From Mnemiopsis leidyi (Eukaryota; Ctenophora; Tentaculata; Lobata; Bolinopsidae), in assembly GCA_000226015.1 (NCBI GenBank), contig JH154634.1, forward strand, positions 18,948 to 58,010: 39,063 nucleotides of DNA, in the 5' to 3' direction. The position numbers and the translations under genes are program-made. This document shows positions 1 to 11,449 of this stretch, piece by piece. Below the pieces are notes generated by a model. That model was not told the origin of the DNA and did no database searches. It worked only from the letters and a program-made list of their open reading frames with translations. How positions within the stretch are numbered: position 1 is the first letter of the stretch; every line of letters starts with the position of its first letter.

Positions 1-175
1 CCTGGCTTACATACCAAATTAATTCCTGATCTACTAAAATTTAAAACCCCAGATAAATGGGATAAACCCTGGCTAGCTTATTATAAACCTCAATCAGGTC
101 TCCTCTCAAACGTCTCTCAGCGAGAGTAGTCAGCTGTAGAATCTGCAGTCGCTCAGAGTAGGTGAATGCTTAGGT
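1..175 (-). mobile_element. LINE (non-LTR) reverse-transcriptase ORF C-terminal fragment, truncated at window edge
   Basis: Reading the minus strand gives a peptide with Y-S-E-R-L-Q-I-L-Q-L-T-T-L then AERRLRGDLIEV, the typical conserved block near the C-terminus of non-LTR retrotransposon ORF2 proteins. The frame breaks shortly afterwards, so this is a decayed copy. The same block occurs on the plus strand near 3360, so the two are inverted copies of one family. The element continues beyond the window start. Confidence 0.7.
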
Positions 176-1236
176 GAATGCTTAGAGCTTCACCTACAAC
201 CTAACAATTGTCGCGGTGATACCCGACTCACGCAGCTAAAGCTGAACGTTAAAACGGTAGACGGATATCATCTCGTCAACCTAACAACTAACCAGGTGCT
301 TACACCGCGCGCGGCGCGCGTGCGATGCGCGTAAAAGGGCTGTGGTTAGAGCAAGTTAGAGCAATACATTCGTTCAAAATATAATGTGCAGTACTTCTTG
401 ATAAAAATGAGGTACAACTAGTATACTATAGCTATACCGATTTAATTATGCAATATTTTGTTTAAGTTTCACAGTTGCCTTGCGTTGCGGCACTTCGTGC
501 GCGGGGGGTTAGGGCTGCCGCTTCGCGTCAGCAGGTGAGACAACGTTTGACAATTTCACAGTGTATGTGACCCTTATCAAAAATTGTTAATTTTTTTAAA
601 AAATTTGACGCAGGGGTTGTAGGGGGTAGATAGGGAATTTGGAATTTGAACACCGACTAAAATTTCACGAAAAATCGATTGTTAATAGTCTCGAGATTCC
701 AAAATTTTGAGTTAAGTGTGTTGTCTGGGATGGTTGCCACCACCCTTGTATGGTTTGATTGTTGTGTAATGAGTTTTATTGTTAATATGGTTACTGTTTT
801 TATCTTATACTTATTTTAATTCGAATAAAACAAAATTTTATGAATAAAATAAAATTTTATTTATCATCAATAAAATCACTCAAAATTGTAAAATGTTGTT
901 CCTTATGATCACGTTATGGCCGATGGCTTATAAAAAGTAGTTGAAATTTTGTACTAGAGCTAGCTAATTCTGTACTGAGGGACCAAGCATTTTAGCATAT
1001 CTAAACAATAGATTGATCTAAAGCTTATTCATGAGAAATTGAGAAAATTGAAAAGCTGAAGGTAAAAAGACGGGGGATGTGTAAGCTGATGTTGGAGAAG
1101 GCATACCGGGAAGTTTGTGCCCCCACCATTGCTACTTACACAAAGAATTGACCAGCAATTTAGAAAAAAAGACTTGGTCCCTTTGTCAGTATAGAAATTT
1201 AATCTCTTGAAAAATCCCTTATGAAAATAGAAAATA
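141..1236. other. Gene-free stretch, repeat-derived or unassigned
   Basis: No coding frame of substance is visible. Two short CpG-dense patches (about 301-345 and 480-535, rich in gcgcg) stand out against AT-rich surroundings. The remainder is AT-rich with poly-T/A stretches. It may be decayed transposon sequence, but no termini could be identified. Confidence 0.5.
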
Positions 1237-1953
1237 CAGTAAACCCTCGATTTACCGGGCCTCTATTTACCGTGTCCCTCTATTTACCGGGCCTCCTTCC
1301 ATTCCCCCGAAATTTTTCAATATCGTCACACAAAAATTTTTTTCCCGTCTTTTATTTGCGTGTCACATGTCAAAGTGTGTTATTTCATGGTCGTTAAATT
1401 ATACGGCTCCTTCTGTAATTCTGTATCCAATTAAAGCATGCTATACAATTACTATACTGCCCTGATAAAGATACACGAGATGCTTGACAACAGTGCAGCA
1501 CGATCGTGTATCAGCATGACGTGATCGCATACGCCGATGGCACGATACGTAGATCGATTAAGAGTTGGTCAAGGCCATGGGATATATGCTTTCAATAGCA
1601 GGGACCGGCACACATACTATTTTGGTAATGGTATCTCCTCCCCATGTGACACCGTGATAGAGCCTTAACAAGCAAGCTTACAGCTCATACACACGTGTAG
1701 TTGTACTGATATATACTGATCGAAGATGTAATTCAAAATGTTGGATCCATTCTCACAGTTCTAAATCCCTCAAGGAGCAGTTTTATCAAGAAATTTGATC
1801 AGGATTATGTTTACGTGTAGCTATCAATAACTTAAGTTAATATTTTTGGCCAAAATTAGGCCATATTTTGGCCAAATTCTATTTACTGGGCCCCTCTATT
1901 TACCGGGCCTCAACCCTTTCCCCCGAGAGGCCCGGTAAATCGAGGGTTTACTG
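1237..1953. mobile_element. Tigger/pogo-like MITE with 28-bp terminal inverted repeats and TA target duplication
   Basis: The left end starts CAGTAAACCCTCGATTTACC and the right end is its reverse complement over 28 bases, flanked by TA on both sides (1235-1236 and 1954-1955). Sub-terminal copies of a CTATTTACCGGGCC motif occur at both ends. The CAGT terminus, the CTCGATTTACCGGG-type repeat and the TA duplication match pogo/Tigger-type Tc1-mariner elements. The 717-bp interior has no open frame, so it is non-autonomous. Confidence 0.85.
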
Positions 1954-2322
1954 TATATCATTATGTATCATAATGATTATAATGCTTATCAAGTTGCAAA
2001 ATAACCATCAATAATCAAATATCAAAAAATACAACATCTTCATTCTTCTTTAAAGGGGCAGGACCAAGGCCCAACGGATGGGAGCGTAGTTCCCGCTCAC
2101 ACCCCAAGGGAGTTGACCAGCCTCTCTCTTCTCTGGAAGATACGGAGAGGCAGGTCTGTGGTAATTGATTAATCCCTCCGAGAGGGTCGTCCGTTGTTCT
2201 AGGGTAGGGCGTGATTAATACAGCATCTCTATCCAACGCTTTATCTTTTATTAAACCTTTACCTTGAAGTTAACAACAGGTGATAATTTCTGTAAAAACA
2301 CTCCAACAGCCACACGTACAAC
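1954..2322. other. Short spacer, nothing recognised
   Basis: AT-rich start, then a short GC-balanced piece (2050-2200) with a minus-strand open frame of 73 codons that resembles no protein I know and shows no splice context. I see no supported gene here. Confidence 0.4.
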
Positions 2323-3330
2323 TGGTTCGCGCACTCGTTCGGCAGTCCTTAAACCAGTATGCTAACCAGTCCGGACTAGTAAATAACAAGTAGGTTAATG
2401 ATCGCAGATGCAAATTGCTGAATGAAATTAACTTTTACATTTAAGATGCCGTTCAGCAGTTCCTGAACCAGTTCAGGCTATTTGTGACACAATGACTGAG
2501 TTGGAGATGTTGTAAATTAGTAAGTCATGCAACAGACTTGTACACTTAAGAATAGACCAATTTCATGCAATAACGATATGGAGGAACATAACACATAATG
2601 TAATTGAATACAGAATCAGGTAGAAAGAGGGAGGATTTCTTTAGCTGCTCTCTTCTGTTCTGCCGCAGGGAGTAAGGCTTGTCTTCGTCTGTGATGGAAA
2701 TCTGACAATCCTCTGCTAGCTTGGAGGAGCTTCTCGAACACTGCTGCCGGAGGTGTCCCTAGTGGGCAGCTTTGACAATCTTAGGCTCTGCAGGATAACA
2801 GTACTTGAAGAATGATGTCCGTAATACACCCGAGCCCTGTATAGCTTTGTTAAGGGACTTTCCACCCTAAATGTGTGTGAGGATATGCGGATAGACTTGG
2901 TGCATAGTTGTTTCAACTTCTTATCTCCGGACTCTCCTAATAGGACCTGGTTTATCTAGGCCTAATAAGTCTGTCGGAGACCTGGAGGATGAGCAGGGAA
3001 CCAGGGACATCACTGCATTACAACCAGGGCAGGACATTGTCACATTGAGTTCTTCAGAAGGTTCTCCTGGAAGAGGAAGTCTTGTTTGTTTTCTAGGGAC
3101 GCTGTGGGTCCATTAATCTCATCATGAAGACAGTAGAGTACCATGTTGAGAAAGTTAAGATTGCCAATAACATGCTTTCCTTATTTATATACCAAATCTT
3201 ACATGTAACTGTTACTTTCATTCAGCAATTTGTATCTGCAATCTGTGACCTACTTGTTTTCATGTCATAACTAGTCGGAACTGGTTCGCGTACTGGTTCA
3301 AGAATTGCCGAACTAGTTTGCATACTGGTT
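2323..3330. repeat. Imperfect inverted-repeat (foldback-like) structure, arms about 130 bp
   Basis: The left arm (about 2323-2455) and right arm (about 3198-3330) are imperfect reverse complements. They share the blocks actagt, acaagtagg and gcaaattgctgaatgaaa and several tandem ctggttcgcgtactggtt units. The 740-bp interior contains no recognisable gene. The architecture fits a foldback/MITE-type element, although no clear target duplication was found. Confidence 0.6.
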
Positions 3331-3342
3331 CACATATTGGTC

Positions 3343-3680
3343 TGGGAACTGTTGAACAGCTGACTACACTTGCTGAGAGGCGTTCGAGGGGTGATCTCAT
3401 TGAAGTTTGGAAAGCAAGGCAAGGTTTATCCCAGTTAGCTGGAGTTTTAAATTTTAGTAGATCAGGAGTAAATTAGATAAGTAAGCCTGGAAAGAGTAAA
3501 AGTTCCAAGATAAATCGTATTAAAAGGAATTTTATAAATGAGAGGGTAATGTTTTTTTGGAATAAACTACCAATTAAGGTGAAGAATGCACCAAATTTGA
3601 ATTCTTTCAAAGCTAATTTAGAGAGGTTTAAGAGTAAAACTAAAGCATTTGGTTTATATGGCAGTGGAAATTATGTGTGA
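3343..3680 (+). mobile_element. LINE reverse-transcriptase ORF2 C-terminus, pseudogene fragment
   Basis: Translating from about 3343 gives L-T-T-L-A-E-R-R-S-R-G-D-L-I-E-V, then after one in-frame TAG a basic stretch, an F-I-N-E-R-V-M-F-F-W-N-K-L-P block and the N-S-F-K-A-N-L terminus, with a stop at 3678-3680. This order is characteristic of the C-terminal end of CR1/jockey/RTE-like LINE polymerases. Upstream RT motifs are absent, so it is a 5'-truncated dead copy, in inverted orientation to the fragment at the window start. Confidence 0.8.
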
Positions 3681-3905
3681 TGATGCTGGCATCATTATTT
3701 ATTATCTATATTTATTTACTGGTTTGCGTACTGGGTTTGGCTTCTTGGATACTGCTGTGTATTGTTGTGATTTGCCTTCAGATTCCTTGTAGTAGTCATT
3801 TTTGAGGTATCTTAGCCTGTTCTGATATGTGTACTTGTATCATTATTAATTAGTAATTAATTGAGTTCTACCCTATGAAACTGATTTACTCACCATAGAT
3901 AAGCC

Positions 3906-5405
3906 ATGTTGATAATCTCATTGGTCTTAGCCCTGACTGCCATTGGTTACCTATTGCTTAATATGCACATCTACAGTGTACGAAGAACTTATAGACACAT
4001 TAAATCTCCTCCCATATCACAGAATCTTACCTGGTTCCTTGGTTTACTGCCTGATTTCAAAAAAAGGATTCAAGTGTCTCCTAACGGTGCTCAAGTACTG
4101 GCTCAATATCACCATGATTTTAAGTGGGATCTCTTTGTGTTGCCAATATTCACTAAAAACATTATCTTCTGTATGGAACTGGAAATTATAGGCAAAGTGC
4201 TTGCTGACTGGAAAACTTTTCCTAAAGATGAAGGCTACAAGAAGGTGTTTTCTTTTATCAGTGGGGTAAGAATATTTGGAAATTATGGGCTCTTGAGTGA
4301 TCCTGGCACCAATGTCTGGTATGCTAAAAGAAGAGCTATGGATCCTGGTTTCCACAAATCCTTTCTCAAGTCAATTATTCCTGAAATGAATAAAGTTGTT
4401 AACAAAATTGTGAGACATTTGAAAAGTAGACCTTCTAGCACTATTTTTGATATTTGTCTCGATATGAATCAAAGTGCTTTTGAGGCAATATCCTCATGTG
4501 GCTTCAATATGAGCTCAAGTGTCATGGCAACACATGGAAATCACATTGTAAAAACAGTTCCACTTATTCTTCAAGCTATGACACTTAGTATGCGTGAGAG
4601 CTCATTTAAGTATCCATGGGCATGGCGTAAAGAGAAGACAACTTTGAAGGAATCAGTCGAAGTTATAAGAGATTTGATAAGAAATCTTCTGCTAGAAAGG
4701 ATAAAAAGTGATGCACCAGAAAACCCTGACCTGATGTCACACATTATTAATAGTAATAAGTGTTCCGATCAACTTTCAATAGATGACTTGGTTGATGACT
4801 ACTTAGTTTTTCTTATTGCTGGCATGGAAACAACAGCCATAACAATGGCAATAACACTGTTTTATCTTGCCAATAATAGTGGAATCTTTTTTAAGGTTCG
4901 CAGTGAAATTGACAGTGTTGTTAAGCGTGGAGAATCTATGAAACCTGATGATGTGAATAAGTTGGTCTATCTTGAAATGGTCATCAAAGAGTGTTTACGT
5001 ATGAAACCCCCTGTCCGTGCTGTTGGCAGATGTTGTGTAAAAGATGATGTTGTTGTTAATGGGCTGAAGATTCCTAATGGAGCTGAAATCCATATACCAA
5101 TTATGGACCTTCATCATGACTCAAGATATTGGGAAAATCCACAACTCTTCGATCCTGACCGATTTTCTCCAGATTCAAAGAAGAAGATAAAAAGTTTTTC
5201 ATACTTACCTTTTGCAGCTGGTGCAAGGAGTTGCATTGGTAAAAACTTTGCAATTCTTGAGGCAAAGATGGTTGTCTCTAGGATAGTCCAAGAGTTTGAC
5301 TTAGTGAATCCCTACCCTGAAGTCACAGATCTCAAAACTGCTGGATTTGTTACTTCTAGGCCAGTTGATGGTGTAAATTTAAAATTGTGTCCAAGACCAC
5401 AATAA
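3906..5405 (+). CDS. Cytochrome P450, CYP46 (cholesterol 24-hydroxylase)-like, single exon
   Basis: A 499-residue microsomal-type P450, full length for the family. Residues 1-20 form a hydrophobic N-terminal membrane anchor followed by basic residues and a proline hinge (SPPIS). The I-helix oxygen-activation motif reads AGMETT (305-310), the K-helix ExxR is ECLR (362-365), the PERF-type motif is PDRF (417-420), and the heme loop FAAGARSCIG (436-445) supplies the axial cysteine C443. The region around NYGLLSDPG, WYAKRRAMDPGF and the C-terminal half resembles vertebrate CYP46A most, so a sterol or lipid hydroxylase at the ER is a reasonable inference; the substrate is unknown. The gene has no introns, whereas vertebrate CYP46A1 is intron-rich. 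A splice-acceptor-like CACCATAG ends 7 bases before the ATG. Confidence 0.95.
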   Translation: MLIISLVLALTAIGYLLLNMHIYSVRRTYRHIKSPPISQNLTWFLGLLPDFKKRIQVSPNGAQVLAQYHHDFKWDLFVLPIFTKNIIFCMELEIIGKVLADWKTFPKDEGYKKVFSFISGVRIFGNYGLLSDPGTNVWYAKRRAMDPGFHKSFLKSIIPEMNKVVNKIVRHLKSRPSSTIFDICLDMNQSAFEAISSCGFNMSSSVMATHGNHIVKTVPLILQAMTLSMRESSFKYPWAWRKEKTTLKESVEVIRDLIRNLLLERIKSDAPENPDLMSHIINSNKCSDQLSIDDLVDDYLVFLIAGMETTAITMAITLFYLANNSGIFFKVRSEIDSVVKRGESMKPDDVNKLVYLEMVIKECLRMKPPVRAVGRCCVKDDVVVNGLKIPNGAEIHIPIMDLHHDSRYWENPQLFDPDRFSPDSKKKIKSFSYLPFAAGARSCIGKNFAILEAKMVVSRIVQEFDLVNPYPEVTDLKTAGFVTSRPVDGVNLKLCPRPQ

Positions 5406-5406
5406 A
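5401..5406 (+). terminator. AATAAA poly(A) signal overlapping the P450 stop codon
   Basis: AATAAA overlaps the TAA stop of the P450. Other AATAAA hexamers occur about 490 and 570 bases further on, so which one is used cannot be decided from sequence. Confidence 0.3.
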
Positions 5407-6337
5407 ATGAACAATCAGACTAAATGGATACTCACTGAATCAAATACATTGCCTACATTGCCTCAAGAGTATCATATAACTGACCAAGACTTTTTTTGTT
5501 ATATTCCTGCCTGCTGATATTCATTGCTTTTGTGGTTGTGTGTTGTAAAATTTACTCTGAAGCACAGTAATATATTATACGTTTATATGTTAATGAAATA
5601 GACTAATGAAAAAAGGTGGAACAAATTTTATTTTATGGCCAATAAGATTGAATTTAGTAGAATAAGATAATTCTTATTAACTGATTTACAGATTTGTGAT
5701 TTTTCAAGATTGATTATTTTTATTGATTTTTACAATAGTTAGTGTTTTTAGCATTTTATTGAATCATTTCAGTCCAAAAAACCTATTAACCTTCATTTGT
5801 ATTGCTGTAAATTTTATCTGATATCAATATTTTTTTACTAATGACTTGAACCTTTTATAGCTTACTTTTCAAATGCTATTTTTATTGCAAATATTTTAAT
5901 AAAACAATTGGTATTTTTTCATTCACTTAAATAATATGTTTAAATTAAATGATTTCCAGTAGAACCAATTCAATAAAATCTAGCTATAATCTTTGTTAAA
6001 TTATTTATTATATATCATAGCTATGTTTACGCTATTTTCAAATTGTGAATGATGCTTTAATATTCTACTTATATCTAAGGGAAAAATTAAGATGCAGAAT
6101 CAGATAAAACTTCGTATCGTGATTTAAGTCCAATTTGGAGTTGTTTGTGAAAGTTTGAGCTATTAATCTATTGTGATTAGATTTAAATCTCTTCTTTTTC
6201 TCAAAAAATTTAAGACACATAGCACTTACCAGTGGTGAAAATTTTAACTTTTGCATTTTCTGAGACCAACCATATTAAGCTTTAAATTACCCAGTACTTA
6301 CACGTAAAAAAAGAAGTAAAGCGTCAGTTTTATAGGC
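5406..6337. other. AT-rich intergenic region between P450 and ETFB
   Basis: Very AT-rich 3'UTR or spacer sequence with several AATAAA hexamers and no credible coding frame. Just before the ETFB start (6318-6335) there is a CAGTTTTATAG splice-acceptor-like sequence. Confidence 0.6.
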
Positions 6338-8562
6338 ATGTCAGGGTTGAGGGTGCTCGTGGGCTGCAAGAGGGTCATCGATTACGCTGTAAAGATTAGG
6401 GTTCGTCCTGACAGCTTAGGTAAGTACGGAGTACCTAATCATTCAACCGGTAGATCTAGTAATCTAAGCTATCAACAGTTTTAGCAATTTTCTTTGACAA
6501 GTTGAGGTTGAGAAGTAAAGATTTGACCTGTCTTCCCTGTTTTACCCTATTGCAATTTACCTCAGTTGTAACTGGATGTAACGACAAGATTTAAGTTTCT
6601 GTGCTACAATTGCACTTTACAACTCAACTCAAAAACTTTTCTGTTGCTGCAGGTGTAGTTACGGATGGCGTGAAACACTCCATGAATCCGTTCGACGAGA
6701 ATGCAATAGAGGAAGCAGTGAGAATGAAGCAGAAGAAAATAGTCAAGGAGATTGTGGTAGCAAGCTGCGGTCCTTCCCAGAGCCAGGAAACTATCAGAAC
6801 AGGTGCAGCATTAAATAAATAAATAAATAAAAATTATCCTTTTAAGTTTCTTTTTTATCGTGTATAAACAGTGAAATTTATCCTTTTAAGTTCCTTTTTT
6901 CCTTTTCCCCGAAAATTTTTCATCGTGTATAAACAGTGAAATTTACAAATTAGATCAAACTTTTGTCTTAAATCATAACCATTTCAACAAGGTATGAATA
7001 TAAAATTCGTTTGATTTACCATGTTTGATAATTAAACTTTGATTGAAAAATAAAGAATATTAAAATTGTGTTCGGCATGGTAAGAGCATTCCTCAGTATC
7101 ATGATCAGTCTAAGTAATTTCAGTTACTAACCAAGTTATTTCAGCACTCGCAATGGGGGCAGACAGAGGGATACATGTGGAGGTTCCTGCAGGAACTGAC
7201 GCTGACTTACAGCCCCTAGCTGTCGCCAAGATCTTCTCAAAGTTAGTGGAGAAGGAGAAACCTGACCTTGTCATCTTGGGAAAGCAGGTAAATGATAAAT
7301 CTGACTGAGTAATATAATGAATAACACGCAGATAATTTCATGCAGATATCAGCCGACTGTAATAAAAAAGTTAACACCAAAATGTAACATGATGTTCACA
7401 GGCTATTGATGACGACGCCAATCAGACTACTCAACTGTTGGCTGGAATGTTGGACTGGCCCCAGGGGACCATGGCCAGCGTGGTTAACGCTGCTGACGGT
7501 AGATTGACTATCACGAGAGAGATTGATGGGGGTAAGTCATGTCTGGACCTGGGGGAGTTGTACGTTTCAGGTGTTCCCCATTGCTAGTGTGAGATTGTAA
7601 TTTGTATGTATGTCAGTATGTTCGTATATTTGTTTATATGTATCTGTAGTTACAATGATGTAATGATAACAATGAGCTAATTAAATACCATGTTGTATCC
7701 AGGACTGGAAGACATCTCCGTATCTCTTCCTGCTGTTATCTCGGCTGATCTCCGTCTCAACGAACCACGATACGCAACACTGCCCAACATCATGAAGGCA
7801 AAGAAGAAGAAGATCGAGAAAATGACCCCCGAAAATTTAGGAGTCGACATTACACCGCGTCTTAAGGTTAGTCCATCTCACTGTGGTCCGCGAGATAATA
7901 CTGGTAGGTAAGTTTGAGTAGGAAGAGTGTTTATTTAAAGACTGATAACTGAGATAAACCACTCAGTGTACAATAGCTAGCAATCAGTTTTAAATAATTT
8001 TGTCACGTTTTCTTAAATAAACGAATGTGCTAACCTTCTCCGCAAACTCATCTGCTAGTTGTTGTGTCTTTAATCTTTATTACTAAATTAAACTTGGCTG
8101 GAATGTTTACACTTTATTATGCCTGCCAAGGTAACCATGGTAATTGACCTGGATACCAAGGTTACTTAGCTTGTAACCATGGTTACTAACCTGGTTACCA
8201 AGGTTACTAACCTGGTTACCAAGGTTACTTACCTGGTTACCAAGGTTACTAACCTGGTAACCATGGTTACTAACCTGGTAACCAAGGTTACTGTTACTTA
8301 CCTGGTAACCATGGTTACTAACCTGGTAACCATGTTTACAAACCTGGAAACCATGGTAACTTACTTCGTCACTATGGTTACTAACCTGGTAACAGAAGTT
8401 ACTAACCTTTCAACCATGATATCTTACCTAGTTACCACATTTTCTGATCCAACTTTTCCGCAGATTCTGAACGTAGTAGATCCCCCTGTAAGACAAGCAG
8501 GTGAGAAAGTTCCCGACGTATCGACACTCATGGAGAAACTGAAAGAAAAAGGACATCTATAG
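6338..8562 (+). CDS. ETFB: Electron transfer flavoprotein subunit beta, six exons
   Basis: Exons 6338-6419, 6653-6802, 7145-7287, 7402-7531, 7703-7866 and 8464-8562 join in phase to 255 codons plus stop, the same length as human ETFB. The product starts MSGLRVLV, runs into [12 protein letters not shown] and [14 protein letters not shown] (exon 2), [13 protein letters not shown] (exons 3-4), LDWPQGT and REIDGG. Exon 5 holds the conserved recognition loop [20 protein letters not shown], by which ETF docks on acyl-CoA dehydrogenases and which carries the methylatable lysines in mammals. The alpha/beta ETF heterodimer carries electrons from matrix dehydrogenases to ETF-QO. All introns are GT-AG. 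Intron 5 is filled with a 21-bp minisatellite. The start is fixed by homology and by an acceptor-like TTTTATAG two bases upstream. Confidence 0.97.
8128..8440. repeat. 21-bp minisatellite in ETFB intron 5
   Basis: About 15 degenerate tandem copies of a unit like GGTTACTAACCTGGTTACCAA, with variants containing GGTAACCATGGTTAC. The 21-bp period keeps a frame open (VTNLVTK-like repeats) that runs into exon 6, but splice phase and homology show that it is intronic. Confidence 0.9.
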
Positions 8563-9173
8563 TCGCCAGATATAGTCGTCTTCCATTTTCATATTGTTAT
8601 ATCCCGATATCTTTAAGAAACTGTTGTGATTTGCAGCGCATTTATTGACTGTTAATGATCACTTCACTAGATCAAAAGAATAGATCGTCGCTGGAATATT
8701 TTCAGTTTAATTTTCGGGATTTTGTGACTTGATCTTGATTAATTACGGTTGTTCATTGATTTTCAGAACTAGTTAAGTTTGTACTTATTGTTTTTAATCG
8801 TAGAGTGCTTTGCCCACCACCCTCAAAATACTGGCATAAGTGCACGGTTTAACTTATTATGTAGACAAGTGTTTTGCGGCCGAAGAAAAAATCTTTGTAT
8901 ATTGAAATGTATGTAATGCTTTGGATTTATAACAAATACTCATATTGTGGAGAATTGTTGGAATTTAATGCAAATATTCCACGATATTGTCAATATCTAA
9001 TTCTTTGTCTATAGCCACACGTATTTCGTAAACCATATGCAGTTAAAACTAAGACACATGGTACATGATATAGTATATCTAACAGTTATATTTAGTTATA
9101 ATATTGCTTATATTACAAGTAATTATAGTACATATCATTTCCCAACCTAAATAAACCTGTTTGCTTGTAGGAA
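8563..9173. other. ETFB 3'UTR and spacer before JAGN1
   Basis: AT-rich, no coding frame. It ends in a pyrimidine-rich TTTGCTTGTAG acceptor-like sequence three bases before the JAGN1 ATG. An AATAAA occurs near 9150. Confidence 0.5.
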
Positions 9174-11345
9174 ATGTCGTCTAAAGCAGGTCCGCGTGCA
9201 GAGGGAACAGATGGCTCAGATTGGACACACAGAGAGAAGGTGCGTTTCCCATTATACCTTTGTCCTGGATTTTTTCCCCGGAATATCAAGAGTACTTAAA
9301 TTTATTACTGTTTTCTTTCTTGTTTTTTATCTTCACTGAGTTTAGCTGAGTTTGTCCGCTAGGCACAAACATTTCCTTGGTTTGACTTTGTCTGTGTGTG
9401 ATAGCGTTCTGTTTTAGAGGCGAATAATGAAAGAAGCGAACAATGTAGGTACCAACGTTTCTTTTGCTGTGAAAGTGTGACATTTTGTTTGATTTGTTGT
9501 TGTCTGAAAAAACTCACGACTTTTTTGTCTTAGAAAAATCTTGGCATTACTTTGTATTGTGACTTCTAAAGTTAAATATAGTTCTGTTAGAAAGTTATGT
9601 GAAATTCCTTATTTTTGCTGCTGGTAAGCCATTGGTGTATTGTAGCTTATTATATAAGAATATTTTTAAAAATGCACCATAGATGAGTGAATGTCGCCCA
9701 TCGCCAACGAATTTAGGTGCGGTTTCCAGATCTCAAGGATTGGACGATAAACCTTGTTTTTGCTGTGGTTTATCATATGTCTGTTAGAATGTAATGTTTG
9801 AACTGTCTCTTAGAATGTGATGTTTGAACTGGATATGTAGACTTACGAATTATGATTCTGGATATGCATGGATGCTGATACTTGACAAACTTGAATAAGG
9901 CCAAGTAAAATGTGAAATGTATGATGTTTGTTAGATGTATAAATTTATGCTGTGATGTTCAAATTTTTGTTGTCAGTTTCTTTCTCTGCTGACTTTGAAG
10001 CCTTCTTGACTTAAACCATCACTTATTATCGGTCTAATGCTGCCACTGAACCGTTTATTCTAAATTCTTAAATTGGGCATATGAAAACGTATGATTTATA
10101 TTCCGGAAAGGCTACAATAGCTACTTGTATTCTAGCTTCTAAAGATCGCTACTCTGCTTTTTCTGCTACTATGCTGTTAACTACCCTTACCCAATCCATT
10201 AATCCACCATTACACGACAAACTAAACTGACAACCTCAACAGGTGGCAGTACAATATGTAACGAGTGTGAAATACAAGAACGCCATGAAAAGAACGCTAA
10301 TATACCACGGTATGCTAGGAACGGCAATGCTAGGTACTTCGGTGATAGCTGGGATTAACTGTCTCTACTTATGGCAGGTAAGGCTGCAAGTCTTTATGTC
10401 TTATGGAGTGTGACTGATCTGCAGGAAAAAGCTGGTTTATCAAGTTTTTGTAATAACTAGTTTGCAATTCGGCCCGTCCGTGCCAAGGAGTTTTGTTTTT
10501 GTTGCGCGCTGTGACATTTACGTTTAATAAGTTAGATCCTCCTCACATTTGTTTTGCGCGGCGCTTGGGATATTGCCTGGGACTTACCGCAACGTGCTCA
10601 TATTTGCAAATCTTTAACCCATCTATTTTAGCAGTCTTCACGAGACGTTTAGGTTCTATTTCAACCAGACTTTTGAAAGTAGAATATGTTTCAGGTTTTG
10701 TGGTTGGCGGCGTTTCCTACTTGCTTAATAGGCTTCAGAGGAATCATGAAGAACAAAAGTAAATACTTAAACCTCTACAGAATTGGACTTGCTTTGTGTT
10801 CAGTTCCAGCGTGCATATGGGGACTTCTAGCAAGTGAGCTATTTAGACTGTTAAACATTTCTGTGAAGGTTTTTTGATACTCTTCCAAGAAAAATCGTCA
10901 TTCCTAGGATGCGTTTTGGCCAAACACACCCAAGTTTATTCATTCCATACTGGAGCTCAAATCATACAAGCAAACTTCTTCCTAAACTTCCTTGCTTAAA
11001 TTCGTCTAACTTTCAGCTGCTGGCTACGTATCTCACCAAGAGTTTTACCCCTACGTAAATTTACCTAAACCTGCTAAGTTCCTAATGCCAGACAGCAGCT
11101 ACGTCTTTTATTTTCTCGGTTTGTTATTGTCATGATGCTTTCTTTAGTTAATTTATCACTTTTTATGTCAGCTCCTTCAAAATATGCTTGTTCAAAGTAA
11201 GAAAATATCGATTTTGCCAATGTTTTAGAACTGTCTATATATTTCAGGTGGAACTACGCTGTGCAGTCACTTATTCACACTAGTTGCGATAAGAAAGCTT
11301 ATCTATGCTTGGGATGTCACTTCGAGAAAAAGCAAATCTCAATGA
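9174..11345 (+). CDS. JAGN1: Jagunal homologue (ER membrane protein), five exons
   Basis: Exons 9174-9239, 10243-10377, 10695-10833, 11017-11118 and 11248-11345 join with consistent phases to 179 codons plus stop (human JAGN1 has 183). The N-terminus MSSKAGPRAEGTDGSDW, then HREKVAVQY, is nearly diagnostic: the family begins RAGPRAxGTDGSDFxHRExVA. Four hydrophobic segments follow (about residues 41-66, 68-84, 95-113 and 140-156), and the tail has RKLIYAW and a basic end (SRKSKS), matching the human KKLLDSW and EKKHK tail. Jagunal is an ER membrane protein involved in ER organisation and the early secretory pathway. The donor of exon 4 (GTTTGT) is weak, but the phase and tail homology support it. 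The first 3' splice site abuts the start codon, so the 5'UTR is spliced or trans-spliced. Exons are short and easily missed by ORF scans. Confidence 0.93.
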
Positions 11346-11443
11346 GAGGTTTTATGCTAGATAGACAGGAATTAACTAACCTTTGATTATTTTATGAGTG
11401 ATACAAAAAGTAAATTCATACCTTTCAGTACGTAGATGATTAT

Positions 11444-11449
11444 AATAAA
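11444..11449 (+). terminator. AATAAA poly(A) signal of JAGN1
   Basis: AATAAA 99 bases after the JAGN1 stop in AT-rich sequence; plausible cleavage signal. Confidence 0.45.

Noticed and set aside
2015-2916. Minus-strand frames of 73 and 66 codons
   Set aside because: No recognisable motifs, no splice context, and they lie within repetitive sequence.
8179-8463. Plus-strand frame running through the 21-bp repeat into ETFB exon 6
   Set aside because: The repeat period is a multiple of three, which keeps the frame open; homology and splice phase start the exon at 8464.
10493-10762. 89-codon frame beginning in JAGN1 intron 2
   Set aside because: It overlaps JAGN1 exon 3 in a different frame and has no recognisable content.
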